Of a DNA stretch of 36,839 nucleotides, positions 1 through 9,500 are shown in pieces (within the stretch, counting starts at the first letter, position 1; the number at the start of each line of letters is the position of its first letter). Position numbers and translations under genes: made by a program. This stretch comes from Propionibacteriaceae bacterium. GTDB lineage: Bacteria > Actinomycetota > Actinomycetes > Propionibacteriales > Propionibacteriaceae. The notes below the pieces were generated by a model. It had not been told where the DNA came from. It worked only from the letters and a program-made list of their open reading frames with translations, and ran no database searches. The stretch is taken from NCBI GenBank assembly GCA_020846255.1, contig JADLEH010000364.1, forward strand, positions 1 to 36,839, given 5' to 3'.

Positions 1-195
1 CGATAGGACATGCCAGAGGTGTGTGATGGTTGAGAACTTCCGAAATCGGGGTTTCGGCGTCGACTGGCTACATGGACTGGGGACGTCGTCGGCGCGGTCT
101 TGGAGGATTCTTCGGAATCTGCTCGGTGTCGGGTGTCCGGATCGACCGGGTTGATGGGCTTAAGGGGTGAGTCGACCCCGAACAAGGAGCCCACG
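1..195. other. Left edge, no clear gene
   Basis: The first 195 bases precede the first credible start codon. A frame open from the window edge stops at 152-154, so the last 50 codons of an upstream gene could lie here, but I recognise nothing in it. A small perfect hairpin, CCGAAA-N6-TTTCGG, sits at 40-57. The promoter of the first operon, if it is not further upstream, should lie here, but I cannot assign its boxes. Confidence 0.3.
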
Positions 196-519
196 ATGGT
201 CAGACAGGGATTCAAACAGGACGCACGCCGCCGAATCACCGAGGCGCTGTCGGCCCAACGCAAGGAACGCCTCGAGAAGGAGCGCCGGCTCGCTGATCTC
301 GCCGTCGGGATACTGGCCGCGATCGCCGAACGCGACGAAGCGATCCAGTCCGCCGAGCAGCAGGCAGCGGACGCCGTCCGCGCACTGCTCGCCGAGCACT
401 TCAGCCTCGCCGAGATCGCCGACCTGTGCGGGGGCCAGATCGGCGTCAAGGAACTCGCCAGGCTGTCGCGGATCATGCCCGCGGCGGCACTGTCCGCGGC
501 GTCCGTGGTGAAGTCGTGA
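196..519 (+). CDS. Small charged helical protein of unknown function
   Basis: This 107-aa protein starts at ATG 196, chosen over the upstream in-frame ATG because AAGGAG lies 6-7 bases before it and the protein then begins MVRQGFKQDARRR. Residues 8-70 are rich in Arg, Lys, Glu and Ala and should form long helices, probably a coiled coil. The C-terminal part (FSLAEIADLCGG) could be a small helix-turn-helix-like unit. Its stop overlaps the GTG of the next gene (GTGA), so the two are probably translated together. I do not recognise the family. Small proteins of this kind occur in actinobacterial mobile islands, but a role in transfer, regulation or defence is inference only. Confidence 0.6.
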   Translation: MVRQGFKQDARRRITEALSAQRKERLEKERRLADLAVGILAAIAERDEAIQSAEQQAADAVRALLAEHFSLAEIADLCGGQIGVKELARLSRIMPAAALSAASVVKS

Positions 520-1394
520 ACGGCTGGTACGGCTATTGGGCGGCGGCGCAGATCACAGGCGTCATCTTCAGCAGCCTGGTATGGGTCGTCGTCTGGGGAC
601 TCTCGCTCCCGGCCCTCGTCATGATGGCGGCCATCGGCGCCGCCATGGTGATCGGACGGAACACCCGGCCCATGTTGTGGTGGCGCTTCGGCGCAGCGCC
701 GACGAAAGACTTCCAGCGCGACACTGTGCTCACCGCGACAGTCCCCGTCGCCTCACTCCGGGGACGCCACCAGCCCTCAGTGTGGATCGGCTGGCGGCTC
801 GTCGGCGCGCAGGTCATCATGCCCTCGAGCACCATTCTGGTTGTCAGCCCAGAGTTCGTTCGCCGTGTCGCCAGCGGGCAAGTGACCGACCGCCAGGCGA
901 GCGCCACTATCAGCCAGGCGCTGGGCCACGTCGAGGTGGTCGACTCGGCGCTGGTCAACCTGCTCGAGGCCTACTGCGCGCCGTGGAGGCTCGTACAGGT
1001 CCTCACCGGGGTGGTCGGCCAGTTCGCGGCCCAACATGCGACGTTCCGGTGCTCCTGGAAGATCCGCTGGATCGTCTTCGGCGTCGCCATCGTCGACAAC
1101 TACCTCAACGACCGGTGGCCGGCGTTCGTCGGGGTGAGCCTGATCACGGTGCTCTCCTGGACCACCGGCCACCTCCATAACCGATGGGCCCGAAGGAGCC
1201 AGGACCTGGGCGAGCAACGCGCGACCTCCGAAGGTCTTGGTCCCGGGGTCGCCGACCTCATGCAGCGGGGTCACGGTTCCCTTGGCGTCAGCGAACGTGC
1301 CGAACGGGTGTGCCGAGGCACTCCCGACCGGGAGGTTGAAAGCCGGTGTCCTACCGTTTGGCGCCGCGCGGGACTCAGGAGCGCGACTCGATGA
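516..1394 (+). CDS. Membrane protein, possibly a degenerate M48-like peptidase
   Basis: The start is GTG 516, overlapping the preceding stop in GTGA; the ORF-track ATG at 426 lies inside that gene. The product is 292 aa. Residues about 8-50 form two closely spaced hydrophobic helices (VIFSSLVWVVVWG, then LPALVMMAAIGAAMVIG), and a further hydrophobic stretch lies near residues 190-220. Between them is a cytosolic-looking section with VTDRQASATISQALGHVEVVD. This recalls the layout of M48-type membrane proteases, where an HEXXH helix occupies that position, but here only the last Gly-His remains. If the homology is real, the enzyme is catalytically dead. The last 60 residues are Arg-rich and of unclear conservation. 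Its stop overlaps the next start (ATGA at 1391), so it belongs to the same operon. Confidence 0.55.
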   Translation: MNGWYGYWAAAQITGVIFSSLVWVVVWGLSLPALVMMAAIGAAMVIGRNTRPMLWWRFGAAPTKDFQRDTVLTATVPVASLRGRHQPSVWIGWRLVGAQVIMPSSTILVVSPEFVRRVASGQVTDRQASATISQALGHVEVVDSALVNLLEAYCAPWRLVQVLTGVVGQFAAQHATFRCSWKIRWIVFGVAIVDNYLNDRWPAFVGVSLITVLSWTTGHLHNRWARRSQDLGEQRATSEGLGPGVADLMQRGHGSLGVSERAERVCRGTPDREVESRCPTVWRRAGLRSATR

Positions 1395-1831
1395 AGCATG
1401 CCGCCGGCGCCTGGGGTTCGGCCCGCGCCCTGAACATGCGTGACAATGCTCTAGTGGCCTCCGTACAGACTCCAGACGAGATCGCGTCGACCATCGAGCG
1501 CCTTCAGGGGAAGCGGATCACTCGGCTCCAGGTGCTCGGGATCAACTCGCTGAAGTCACTCCCCTCGCTCTTGGTCGCTCTCGTCGGCGACACCGTCGAG
1601 GGCAGTGTGGTCGACGAACGCATCCTCACCGTGCGGACAAGCCACCACCTGATTGCGTTCGACCTCCAGCGGACTGGCAAGGTCGTCTGGCTCAAGACGA
1701 GCGAGCCGTTCCGTATCGGGACCGGGCCGATGCCTACGGTCCGGCTGATTACCGACGACGGCGCGGTCGACCTGACTGAACCTGCCAAGACGAAGCGGAT
1801 CACCGTGGTGGTCGAACAAGGCTGCGAATGA
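1391..1831 (+). CDS. Hypothetical protein upstream of the MORC-like ATPase
   Basis: This is a 146-aa protein of unknown family. I place the start at ATG 1391 because it overlaps the previous stop (ATGA) and has AGGAG about 9 bases upstream. An internal ATG at 1436 (MRDNALVASV) is the main alternative and would give 131 aa. The sequence looks like an alpha/beta fold: a helix (TPDEIASTIERLQG), then alternating strands such as ITRLQVLGINS and HHLIAFDLQ. No membrane segment or catalytic motif is evident. The stop TGA at 1829-1831 overlaps an ATG at 1828, so translation continues into the ATPase gene. Its place between membrane protein and ATPase suggests a partner role, which is inference. Confidence 0.55.
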   Translation: MKHAAGAWGSARALNMRDNALVASVQTPDEIASTIERLQGKRITRLQVLGINSLKSLPSLLVALVGDTVEGSVVDERILTVRTSHHLIAFDLQRTGKVVWLKTSEPFRIGTGPMPTVRLITDDGAVDLTEPAKTKRITVVVEQGCE

Positions 1832-1920
1832 GGTCGCCTTACCTGCGCGCGGCGCCCGAAAAGGGGACCGCCGCCGAGCTACCCTCATCCAGTGGTCAGG
1901 CGAACGAGACAGGAGCGGTA

Positions 1921-3372
1921 ATGGGTCGGCAATCCCCGGGTGTCGACGATCTGGTGGTGGCATCGAACTTCATTCGGGCGGTACGGGAGTCGGGCTATCT
2001 GAGCCTCTCGACCGCGCTGGCCGAACTCGTCGACAACTCCCTCCAGGCGGGCGCGGCGGCGGTCGAGATCTCGCTACACCGCCCTGAAAGCTCTCCCTTT
2101 CCAGAGATCGAGGTCCTCGACAACGGTTCGGGCATGAACCGTCGAGAGCTTGAACAGTCCCTTCGCTTCGGAGGGTCGTCGCGCTTCGGCCAGCGAGAGT
2201 CCTTTGGCCGGTTCGGCATGGGGCTGCCAGCAGCCTCGCTCAGCCAGGCCCGTCGAGTGGAGGTTGTCGCCTGGCAGCACGACGGTCCGAAGATGGAGGT
2301 CGTACTTGACGTCGACGCCATCGCTGAGGGTGACGTGTCGCCTTTGCGGGCTCGGAGGGTCGGTCCGTCCGAGACTCCGTCCGGGTGTCGGGTGACCTGG
2401 CGGGTCTGCGACCGAATCGAGTACCGACGCCTTGGCTGGCTCGAACGAACGCTTCGGCGTGACCTCGGACGGATGTACCGCCGCTTCCTGGCCGGCGGCC
2501 TGACGTTAACGCTCAATGGGTCAGCCATCGAGGCCGATGACCCGCTGATGCTCACAACCAGGGCAGATGGCGCGAGCGCAGAGATCGCCTTCGAACCGCT
2601 GGAGTACGAACTCCAAACGGTCGACGGTGGCTCGGCCTGCGTTCGCGTTCGGTTTGCCAGCCTGCCGGTTCACCGTTGGCACCACCTGGACAATCTGACT
2701 AAGCGACGTCTGGGCGTCGTCGGCGGCGGCGGCGTATCAATACTGCGAGCCGGTCGCGAGATCGCCTACGGCTGGTACCTCATGGGCGGTAAACGCCGGG
2801 AGAACTATGACGACTGGTGGCGCTGCGAGATTGAGTTCGAGCCGTCGCTCGACGAACAATTCGGTATCACGATCAACAAGCAGGGCATCCGCCCGTCGGC
2901 AGAACTGCGCGAGGCGCTGGAACCGGAGCTTGAGTCCGTCGCTCGACTGCTCAATTCCCGTGTCCGCAAGGCCTTCGAGGACGTCAAGTTCCAGGCTGCC
3001 ACCGAAGCCTCGTGCCGGATCGCGGAGGCCGCTGATCGGGACCTACCGATCCTGCGCAGGGGTCGTGGCCGCGGTGGCCACGGGCCACTCGCGTATCGGA
3101 TCAGTACGACCCACCTGTCACCCGACGCCCTATTCGCGACCTCGTTGAAGTCGAACACCCTCGATGTCCAACTCAACGTCGACCACCCAGCCTTCGCTTC
3201 GCTGTACGAGCCGCTGCAGGCACTTCCCGACGGCTCCGCCGCCGAACTGCGGACGGCGGTCGAACTGCTGCTCCTTGCGTTCGCGCGAAGCGCCGCTGGC
3301 AGTACAGACCCAACCGCTCCCCTGGTTGCCGAATGGGGATCGACCTACGCACGAATGCTCCAGAAGTCATGA
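1921..3372 (+). CDS. MORC-like GHKL ATPase
   Basis: This is a 483-aa ATPase of the gyrase/Hsp90/histidine-kinase/MutL fold. The N-box helix is ALAELVDNS (Glu35, Asn39), the G1 box is VLDNGSGM near residues 65-72, and the G2 box is FGRFGMGLPAAS near 95-106. These residues hold ATP and its magnesium ion. A second domain follows, with FGITINKQGIRPS, a conserved-looking stretch that carries the catalytic Lys in S5-type transducer domains of bacterial MORC-like proteins. Such ATPases are known from restriction-like and other antiphage loci, where they are thought to clamp or remodel DNA. The start at 1921 has AGGAG five bases upstream; ATG 1828, in a 4-bp overlap with the previous gene, is a plausible longer start. 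The stop overlaps the druA-like start. Confidence 0.85.
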   Translation: MGRQSPGVDDLVVASNFIRAVRESGYLSLSTALAELVDNSLQAGAAAVEISLHRPESSPFPEIEVLDNGSGMNRRELEQSLRFGGSSRFGQRESFGRFGMGLPAASLSQARRVEVVAWQHDGPKMEVVLDVDAIAEGDVSPLRARRVGPSETPSGCRVTWRVCDRIEYRRLGWLERTLRRDLGRMYRRFLAGGLTLTLNGSAIEADDPLMLTTRADGASAEIAFEPLEYELQTVDGGSACVRVRFASLPVHRWHHLDNLTKRRLGVVGGGGVSILRAGREIAYGWYLMGGKRRENYDDWWRCEIEFEPSLDEQFGITINKQGIRPSAELREALEPELESVARLLNSRVRKAFEDVKFQAATEASCRIAEAADRDLPILRRGRGRGGHGPLAYRISTTHLSPDALFATSLKSNTLDVQLNVDHPAFASLYEPLQALPDGSAAELRTAVELLLLAFARSAAGSTDPTAPLVAEWGSTYARMLQKS

Positions 3373-5339
3373 CCGAGCCCAAGTACCTACCCCTCAACCT
3401 GCCCAGCGGATCCCCGCGTGGTGAGCGACACGGCTACCTCCGGCTCTGCAAGCTCTTGGCCGCACAGACTCCAGGCCCGCTGGCCGGTCTCAACCACGAC
3501 CAGTGGGTGGCTGCCGCCAAGCTTGGTGATCTCTACACCCAACCAACCCTGGCAGCTGCGGCGCACACCGCCATTGATCTGGTAGCCCAAGGCTGGACAG
3601 TCAAGGTCGATCGTCTCGGTCCGCTGTTCTCGCTGCCAGCGATTCAGGTTGACCGCGATGCCGAGAAGGAACGGATCCGCACCCAGGAGCACCTGCGTCG
3701 CGATGAGCAGTTGCGTAAGCCCAGCGTCCGCCGGTTCGTCAAGGGAATGGAGCGGCCCCGCCCGCACCAGGGTCAGCTAGTGTCGATCTTCGACCTGATG
3801 CGGGACGGGCGTGAACTCGCAGAGGCCCTCAAGGGGGATCAGAGCGAACGAACTGCCATCCAGCCGTACGTGCAGATCGTGGATGACTCGACTTGTGATT
3901 TGACCGGCTTCAAGCTCCAAGACATCTGGCGCTACTTCCGTCACACCTGGTCGAACGCCTACGCCACTGTGCCGGGGCGGTCAATGCCGATCCTGGTGCG
4001 GGACCGAGCCACTCCACATCACGTGGTGATCGGGCTCGCGGCCATCTCCAGTCCGGTGGTGCAGATCGCCGAACGCGACACCTGGATGGGTTGGGAGACG
4101 GATCAGTTTCTGCGCGATCTACGGGAGGACCCGAGCGACGAGCTGGCCCGCTGGATCGCGCACCGCATCCAGGTCCAGCAGGCCGAGGTTTACGTGGACG
4201 ACCTGCTCAAAGACAGCTTGCTGCAACCATCGGATCTAGCGAAGCCGACCGACGACGTGATCGCTCGTCTCAAGGCCGACGCCGAACGCCACCGGCAGCG
4301 ACACCATCGGTCCGCGACTATCCGTGAGGTCCGCAACATCGAGCACGATGCCTGGATCGTGCGAGCCGAGACAGACCTGTTCCGCAGCAAGCGGTCGGCC
4401 GCACTGGCCGAAGCACTGGATATCCGCATGACGCTCGGGCCTTACCTGCTACCCGAACCAACCGCCGACGGCCTTCGACGGGCGCTTGGTGACCACCGCG
4501 CTATCGCTCGGCTCCGTCGGCTGATTCGGCGCGCACGTGGCGAGCGTGTCGGCACCGTGATCGCCGACCTGACGGTCTGCGGTGCGGTCGCCCCGTACAA
4601 CGCACTCACGGCAGGCAAGCTCGTCGGCGCCCTGGCCGTTTCCCCGACGGTGCTGGCTGCCTACAGCCAGAAGTACGCCCGACCGAGCGAGATCGCCTCA
4701 GCCATGGCGGGCCGGGCAATCGTCCGCGAAGCACGACTTTCAATGATCGCCACCACCTCGCTCTACGGCACTGGGTCGAGTCAGTACAACCGGTTGGTCT
4801 GGCCGGCCGAGGTGGTTGGTGGCGAACCGGGACAGCGTATGGGCTTCTACGAGCTTGGTCGATCGCGGTCTTTCGGAACATCGCAATTCACCGACATATC
4901 TGTGGAAGCCCTCGTCAGGCTCTCCACGCTTAAGGATGCCTCCGTCCGAGTGAACAGTTTGTTCGGCGAGGGCGTCAGCCCGCGGCTGCGTAAAGTGCGC
5001 CTCGGTCTGGCTGCGCTCGGCTGGCCAACCAATGAACTGCTTAAGCACGGCCGCGAACGCATCCTTTACGGCGTCCCGCTAGTGAGCAACCTGCGCGACT
5101 ACTCCCTCGGCATCGACCGCACACCCGACTACCTGATGGACGTCTCACTGCCGGACGGTGACGCTCGTGTCTCAGCTTGGTGGCTGGACCGTTGGGCGCT
5201 GCGCCGAGCAGTGCAGCCACACGTCCAGGAAGCGATGCAGAGCCACCGGCTAATCCGTCCTGTCACCCACGGGGCACGCGTTCCGCTTCCACCAGACGAG
5301 GATGAGGGATTGCTGTCGATGGCCGCGCAGGCCCGTTAG
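3369..5339 (+). CDS. druA-like: DUF4338/DruA-like protein
   Basis: This is a 656-aa protein starting at ATG 3369, overlapping the ATPase stop (ATGA). Residues about 185-245 read DIWRYFRHTWS, VPGRSMPILVRDRA, VIGLAAISSPVVQI and RDTWMGW. These match, from memory, the core of the DUF4338 family that includes DruA of type I Druantia. Further blocks are YNALTAGKLVGALAVSP (near 415-430), TTSLYGTGSSQYNRL (near 470) and LFGEGVSPRLRKVR (near 545), typical of the long actinobacterial members. The fold and chemistry of DruA are not firmly established. Pairing with the MORC-like ATPase in one coupled operon suggests joint action on DNA. The gene ends exactly where the opposing nuclease gene ends. Assignment is by recalled motif similarity, not by a search. 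Confidence 0.72.
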   Translation: MTEPKYLPLNLPSGSPRGERHGYLRLCKLLAAQTPGPLAGLNHDQWVAAAKLGDLYTQPTLAAAAHTAIDLVAQGWTVKVDRLGPLFSLPAIQVDRDAEKERIRTQEHLRRDEQLRKPSVRRFVKGMERPRPHQGQLVSIFDLMRDGRELAEALKGDQSERTAIQPYVQIVDDSTCDLTGFKLQDIWRYFRHTWSNAYATVPGRSMPILVRDRATPHHVVIGLAAISSPVVQIAERDTWMGWETDQFLRDLREDPSDELARWIAHRIQVQQAEVYVDDLLKDSLLQPSDLAKPTDDVIARLKADAERHRQRHHRSATIREVRNIEHDAWIVRAETDLFRSKRSAALAEALDIRMTLGPYLLPEPTADGLRRALGDHRAIARLRRLIRRARGERVGTVIADLTVCGAVAPYNALTAGKLVGALAVSPTVLAAYSQKYARPSEIASAMAGRAIVREARLSMIATTSLYGTGSSQYNRLVWPAEVVGGEPGQRMGFYELGRSRSFGTSQFTDISVEALVRLSTLKDASVRVNSLFGEGVSPRLRKVRLGLAALGWPTNELLKHGRERILYGVPLVSNLRDYSLGIDRTPDYLMDVSLPDGDARVSAWWLDRWALRRAVQPHVQEAMQSHRLIRPVTHGARVPLPPDEDEGLLSMAAQAR

Positions 5340-6578
5340 CTACGACCCCAGCGGGTACCACTCCGACGTCCCGACCATTGAGATCACAAGACGGTCCGGG
5401 TCGTCGGGATCCTGACTGCGCCGGACTCCGAGCAGGCGCACACGCCGTCCGGCCTGGAACGCCACGTCGGTCTCCACGGTGCGGACGAGCACCTGGGCGG
5501 GCGGTTGTGCGAGAGTCTCGGCGAACCAGCTCTTGGAGCCGTTCTGCCGCAGTATTCGGCCTTCGAAGTCGAACCACTGCCCGGTAGACACAGCTGTGAC
5601 CGCCGGTGGCAACGCTGACCAATAGGCATCGCAAAGGTGCCTAACGCTGCAGTACCTGCAGTTCTCCTCGATCGGGTTCGCTGTTGGCGGAGGCTGCTGA
5701 GTGACCGTGTCGGCCGCCTGGACGCGGGCAGACGTCGCGTCCTCGAGAGACTGCAACTCCGCTCGATCCGGTGTCTCTATGGCCTGCTCGCCGGCTGGAT
5801 AGACGACATGGAGCTCGGTCGCCAACTTGCGGTCGGGGTTCACCTGCGCATCCAAGTACCACAGGAGCGCGTATAGGCGGACCTGGTCGCCGCGATCTTG
5901 ACTCTCGGCACCAGTCTTGAAGTCGACAATGCTGACCTGGGCGTCATCGACGACCAACAGATCGATCCGTCCCGTGAGCCGCATTGCTTCGGCGACCACC
6001 TCGAGTTCGGCGTGCGCCCCCGATCCAACTGGCCTGCGCGGCACCGGCCCGCCCAAAGCCGAGGTGCCTCCGACTGCACTGATGCCGATCTCCGAGACCG
6101 ATGGGAAGGTGCCGCGCCCCAGAAAGACCTTTGCCTGGTCAGCGGCTTCGGGCGCCCGCCGAATGAGTTCTTCACGTAGTCGGTCGACCTGCTCGGCGCT
6201 AACGCGCGGGTTGTCACGGAATCGCGCGAGTTGACGTTCGATCCCGTCAAGCACGATGGTCCGCCAGCCCCCAAGTGACCTCAGGATGCCGACAGCATCT
6301 CCGGTGTCGGGCGACTCAACGCCGGCGGCACCAAGCTCTCTTGCCAGGCGCTCGACCACGCCATGGACGACGTTGCCGAAGATCGCCGGGACTACCGGAA
6401 GGGCCGGATAGCCGTGCCGATCCCACAAGTCAGGAAAGTCGGCCCGCGACAACATCCACTGACTCGGGCAGGCTTCGATGGCCTTGAGGGATGAGTAACT
6501 CCAGTGCGGTGGCGTCAGCGGCCACAGCCCCCAGATACCGGGAACCTCGGTCTCAAAGCGAGTGCGCTCCTCGGTCAC
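5340..6578 (-). CDS. RecB/Cas4-type PD-(D/E)XK nuclease with Fe-S cluster
   Basis: This is a 412-aa nuclease starting at GTG 6578, which overlaps the helicase stop (GTGA). Seen in order: YSSLKAIEACPSQW with Cys37; GNVVHGVVERL with the motif-I His72; LTGRIDLLVV with Asp205; IVDFKTG with Asp219-x-Lys221; and QVRLY with Gln232-x3-Tyr236. Together these are the active site of the AddB/Cas4/RecB branch. Cys307, Cys310 and Cys316 (NCRYCSVRHLC) with Cys37 give the four ligands expected for a 4Fe-4S cluster. About 75 C-terminal residues look like a separate beta domain, possibly OB-like. In this family the enzyme cuts single- or double-stranded DNA ends, often with a helicase. Here the partner helicase is encoded immediately upstream. 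It is the last gene of its operon. Confidence 0.85.
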   Translation of the reverse strand: MTEERTRFETEVPGIWGLWPLTPPHWSYSSLKAIEACPSQWMLSRADFPDLWDRHGYPALPVVPAIFGNVVHGVVERLARELGAAGVESPDTGDAVGILRSLGGWRTIVLDGIERQLARFRDNPRVSAEQVDRLREELIRRAPEAADQAKVFLGRGTFPSVSEIGISAVGGTSALGGPVPRRPVGSGAHAELEVVAEAMRLTGRIDLLVVDDAQVSIVDFKTGAESQDRGDQVRLYALLWYLDAQVNPDRKLATELHVVYPAGEQAIETPDRAELQSLEDATSARVQAADTVTQQPPPTANPIEENCRYCSVRHLCDAYWSALPPAVTAVSTGQWFDFEGRILRQNGSKSWFAETLAQPPAQVLVRTVETDVAFQAGRRVRLLGVRRSQDPDDPDRLVISMVGTSEWYPLGS

Positions 6579-9500
6579 TTGACGAACTCCAGCACCTCAC
6601 GCGCAGCATTGGGCAGGCTTCGCGCAATGATCAGGTCATCGACGAGCATCACGCGCTCGAAGGTCTCCTGCGCGGCGCGGCGCAGTTCGGGGGTTGGTGC
6701 CACATCTGGTGTCAACGGCCCGTGGACTCCAATCAGCGCACGGGCACCGCTGTCCCCAGTGGCCAGGATGGGGACGAGCACCGGTCCGATACCGGCGACA
6801 TCAACCGTGACGTTTCGCTCGAAATGAACGCCCTCCAGGCCCGACCGATCCAGGTCCTCGTAGAGCTTCTTGGCCGATCTTTCGAGGCGTCCCGGCGCCA
6901 GGGTCGGCAGCGTTCCGTACAGGAGGTAGCGCAACAGACTGGCTCCAACGTGGCGGTCGAGATGGGTGTGCTCGAACCGGTTACGGAAGCTCCGTAGGCA
7001 CCGATAACAGGACTCGTCGCAATCGGCTGGGCAGCGCTCAAGCCGTTCCAAAGCCAGCTCGAAGATCTCGCGTCCGAGTTCGCTCACCTGTTGCGTGAAG
7101 CCAGCGCCACCCGACAGCGTGTCGTAGAGGTAGATCTCCGCCTCCCGACCGTGACCACCCCACTGTGTCAGCGCCGGACGAAACTCGGCCTGCAGTTCGT
7201 TGGATTCGATCTCCAGACGTGCCGTCGCTGCGATCGTCAGGGCTTCGGCGACGGTACGGAGCGCCACCTGCGAGGACAGGTAGGACGGCCGCAGTGTCAC
7301 CGGATCCGACACAGTCATCCGTATGAGCAGAACATCCGAGATGAAGTCGGTTCCGAGGACCAGCCCGCGGGATGCACGGCCACCTGGGCACATTGCATCC
7401 TTGGGATCGGTTGGGAAGGGCTTGCGGTGCGTACCGGCGAGCAGTGGCGTCGGCATAGCCGTCGGCTCGATCAGGCCACACCAGGTGCAGAATGTATAGC
7501 CCTCGTTGCGCGGACCTGTGTTCGACACAAGCAGTGTCTGTCGATCGAAGTTCTGCTGGATCCGATCGGTTACGTGCTGCCACAGGTTTTCGTTACCCGG
7601 ACCGTCCGCGATCAGCTTCGCCCTGGTCGCGTAGGACACCGCCGGTTGGTCATCTGGGCTGGTTCCGGGCGGCTCGCTGGTCGGATGGGCGAAGCCTGGC
7701 GGCCGCAGCCAGTTCATGCCGGGTCCGAAGCGTTCGCCCTTGCAGGCCGGGCAGAAGTCCGTTCGTCCACGGTCCGCCTGCTCCCACGGAATGTGTGTCG
7801 CGTAGTGGCAGTCCTGGCACTCGAAGTACATCAGCCGCTCACGCCACGCGTCGGTCAACTCCTTGCGCATTGGGGAATAGAGGGCGCCCGACGTCCATTC
7901 CCGCTTGTCGACCCACACCACCTTGCCGGGGGCGTACTGGCTGAGTGCAACGGTCAGGCCTTGGCTGGGCGCGTACTGGAACACCGGCCGGTACGACGTC
8001 GAACGGTCTTCGTCGAAGATGTGGAAGCTGACGACGTCGGTTGGGAACGCGTAGCGCGGCAGCACACCCTTGTAGAGCAGTCGGTCTAGCAGCTTGGTGC
8101 GGGCACGCTGCGAGTTGAGTTCCTCACCAGTGTCCTCACTTGGGTCGGCGTCACCGGGCGCGTCGTCGGCCGCAGAGCCGTCATAGCTCGCCCCCGTGTC
8201 CTCGGTGGCTGCCTCAGTGGCGTCCGAATCCGTCTCCGCGTCTGCATCGCTGGCCGACTGGGGGCCCAGGGCGTAGTCGATGCTTCCAAGCGTCGTCTTG
8301 ACGAGGCCGTCAAGAACCTCATCGCGGGCGTCGCCCTTGATCTCGCTCGGCAGCCAGTCGTCGACGTCGGCCCGAAGTGCGGGCTCGTTCGACGCCAGCC
8401 ACTTCTCAAAGTCCGTCCGGTTGAGAGCGGCGCTCTTCGACAAGAAGTCGGTGACAGCCCCCAGCACTTCGAACAGGTTGGCCGGCATGGTGTTGGGGTC
8501 AAAGACCTGGACCCGATCCTGGTGGTATCGCTGAAGCAGGAACGCGGTGACGTGCCGCTTGGCGATCTCGATGTTGCTCATTGTGAGGATCGGATCGGCG
8601 ACCTCCCCACTGATCATGTCCTTGGGCTCACGGAAGTAGTGGTCGTCGTGGGTGTCGGCGCTCCCGAAGGCCACGACTGTCGCTACGGTATTGCCGCGAC
8701 GCCCTGCCCGGCCGGCACGCTGCTGGTAGTTGGCCCGCGACGGCGGCATGTTGCGTAGGGCCACACCGCTCAGCGACCCGATGTCGATACCAACTTCCAT
8801 CGTCGTCGTGCACGACAGCAGGTCGATAGCGACTTCAGGCTGTTCACCCGGCGCTGGTACGGCGATATTGACGTCCTGGAAGAGCAGTTCGTACATCTCC
8901 GCCTTAGAGAAGACGTCGTCGGCCTGGGAAGAGTTCAACTGCGCGGTGTGCTCGGCCGCGACGATGCTCATGACCTCGCCCGGCGGCGTGGCGAGTGCTC
9001 GCTTGGAACTCGACCGGTAGTAGCCCTTGCGCGCCTTGAACACCTCGTCGGTATCCGGGTCGAGTGCACGAACCTTGTTGGCACCACACGAGATGCAGAT
9101 GGTTCGTCCTGGGAACGGACGCTGGGTGAAGCGGCACTTGTCGCAGTAGCCCCAGGCATCGTCGAGTTCGAGCGCGACCGTCCTGGCCATGAGCTGGTAT
9201 TTGTCGCCCACCTTCTGGCAGAACTTGGCCTGCAGAACCGGCAGCCACTCGGCCTCAAACACTCGGCGGGCTTCGCGCGTAGCCAACCACTTCGTGAGCT
9301 TGGTGAACTTGCCGCTGGCACCCTGGACTTTGTTCCCCTTCCAGTCGGCGCTCATAGCCGAGAACCAGATGCCGGGGCGCATCCAGAGCGATAGCCACAG
9401 GCGAACCAGTGCCAGCTTCTCGTCAGCCGATACCGCAACGCCAGGGATGTCGACAAGTCCAGCCAGTACTGAGTCCTTGAGATTGGCGCGCTCGCGCAGT

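Noticed and set aside
100-195. Longer N terminus for the first ORF (ATG 100)
   Set aside because: AAGGAG is placed for ATG 196 and the extra 32 residues are unlike the rest of the protein.
1370-1384. GGGACTCAGGAGCGC is identical at 1370 and 36576 (inside repeat C)
   Set aside because: A single 15-base match somewhere in 37 kb is close to chance, and at 1370 it is explained by the overlap and ribosome site of the 146-aa gene. I did not count it as another repeat copy.
1921-3372. Mza-type system (MutL-like ATPase with Z1 helicase)
   Set aside because: The helicase here is DEAH/DUF1998, not Z1, and no AIPR-type gene is seen.
7091-8089. 332-aa plus-strand ORF inside the helicase gene
   Set aside because: It is antisense to conserved DUF1998-region coding sequence and is not protein-like.
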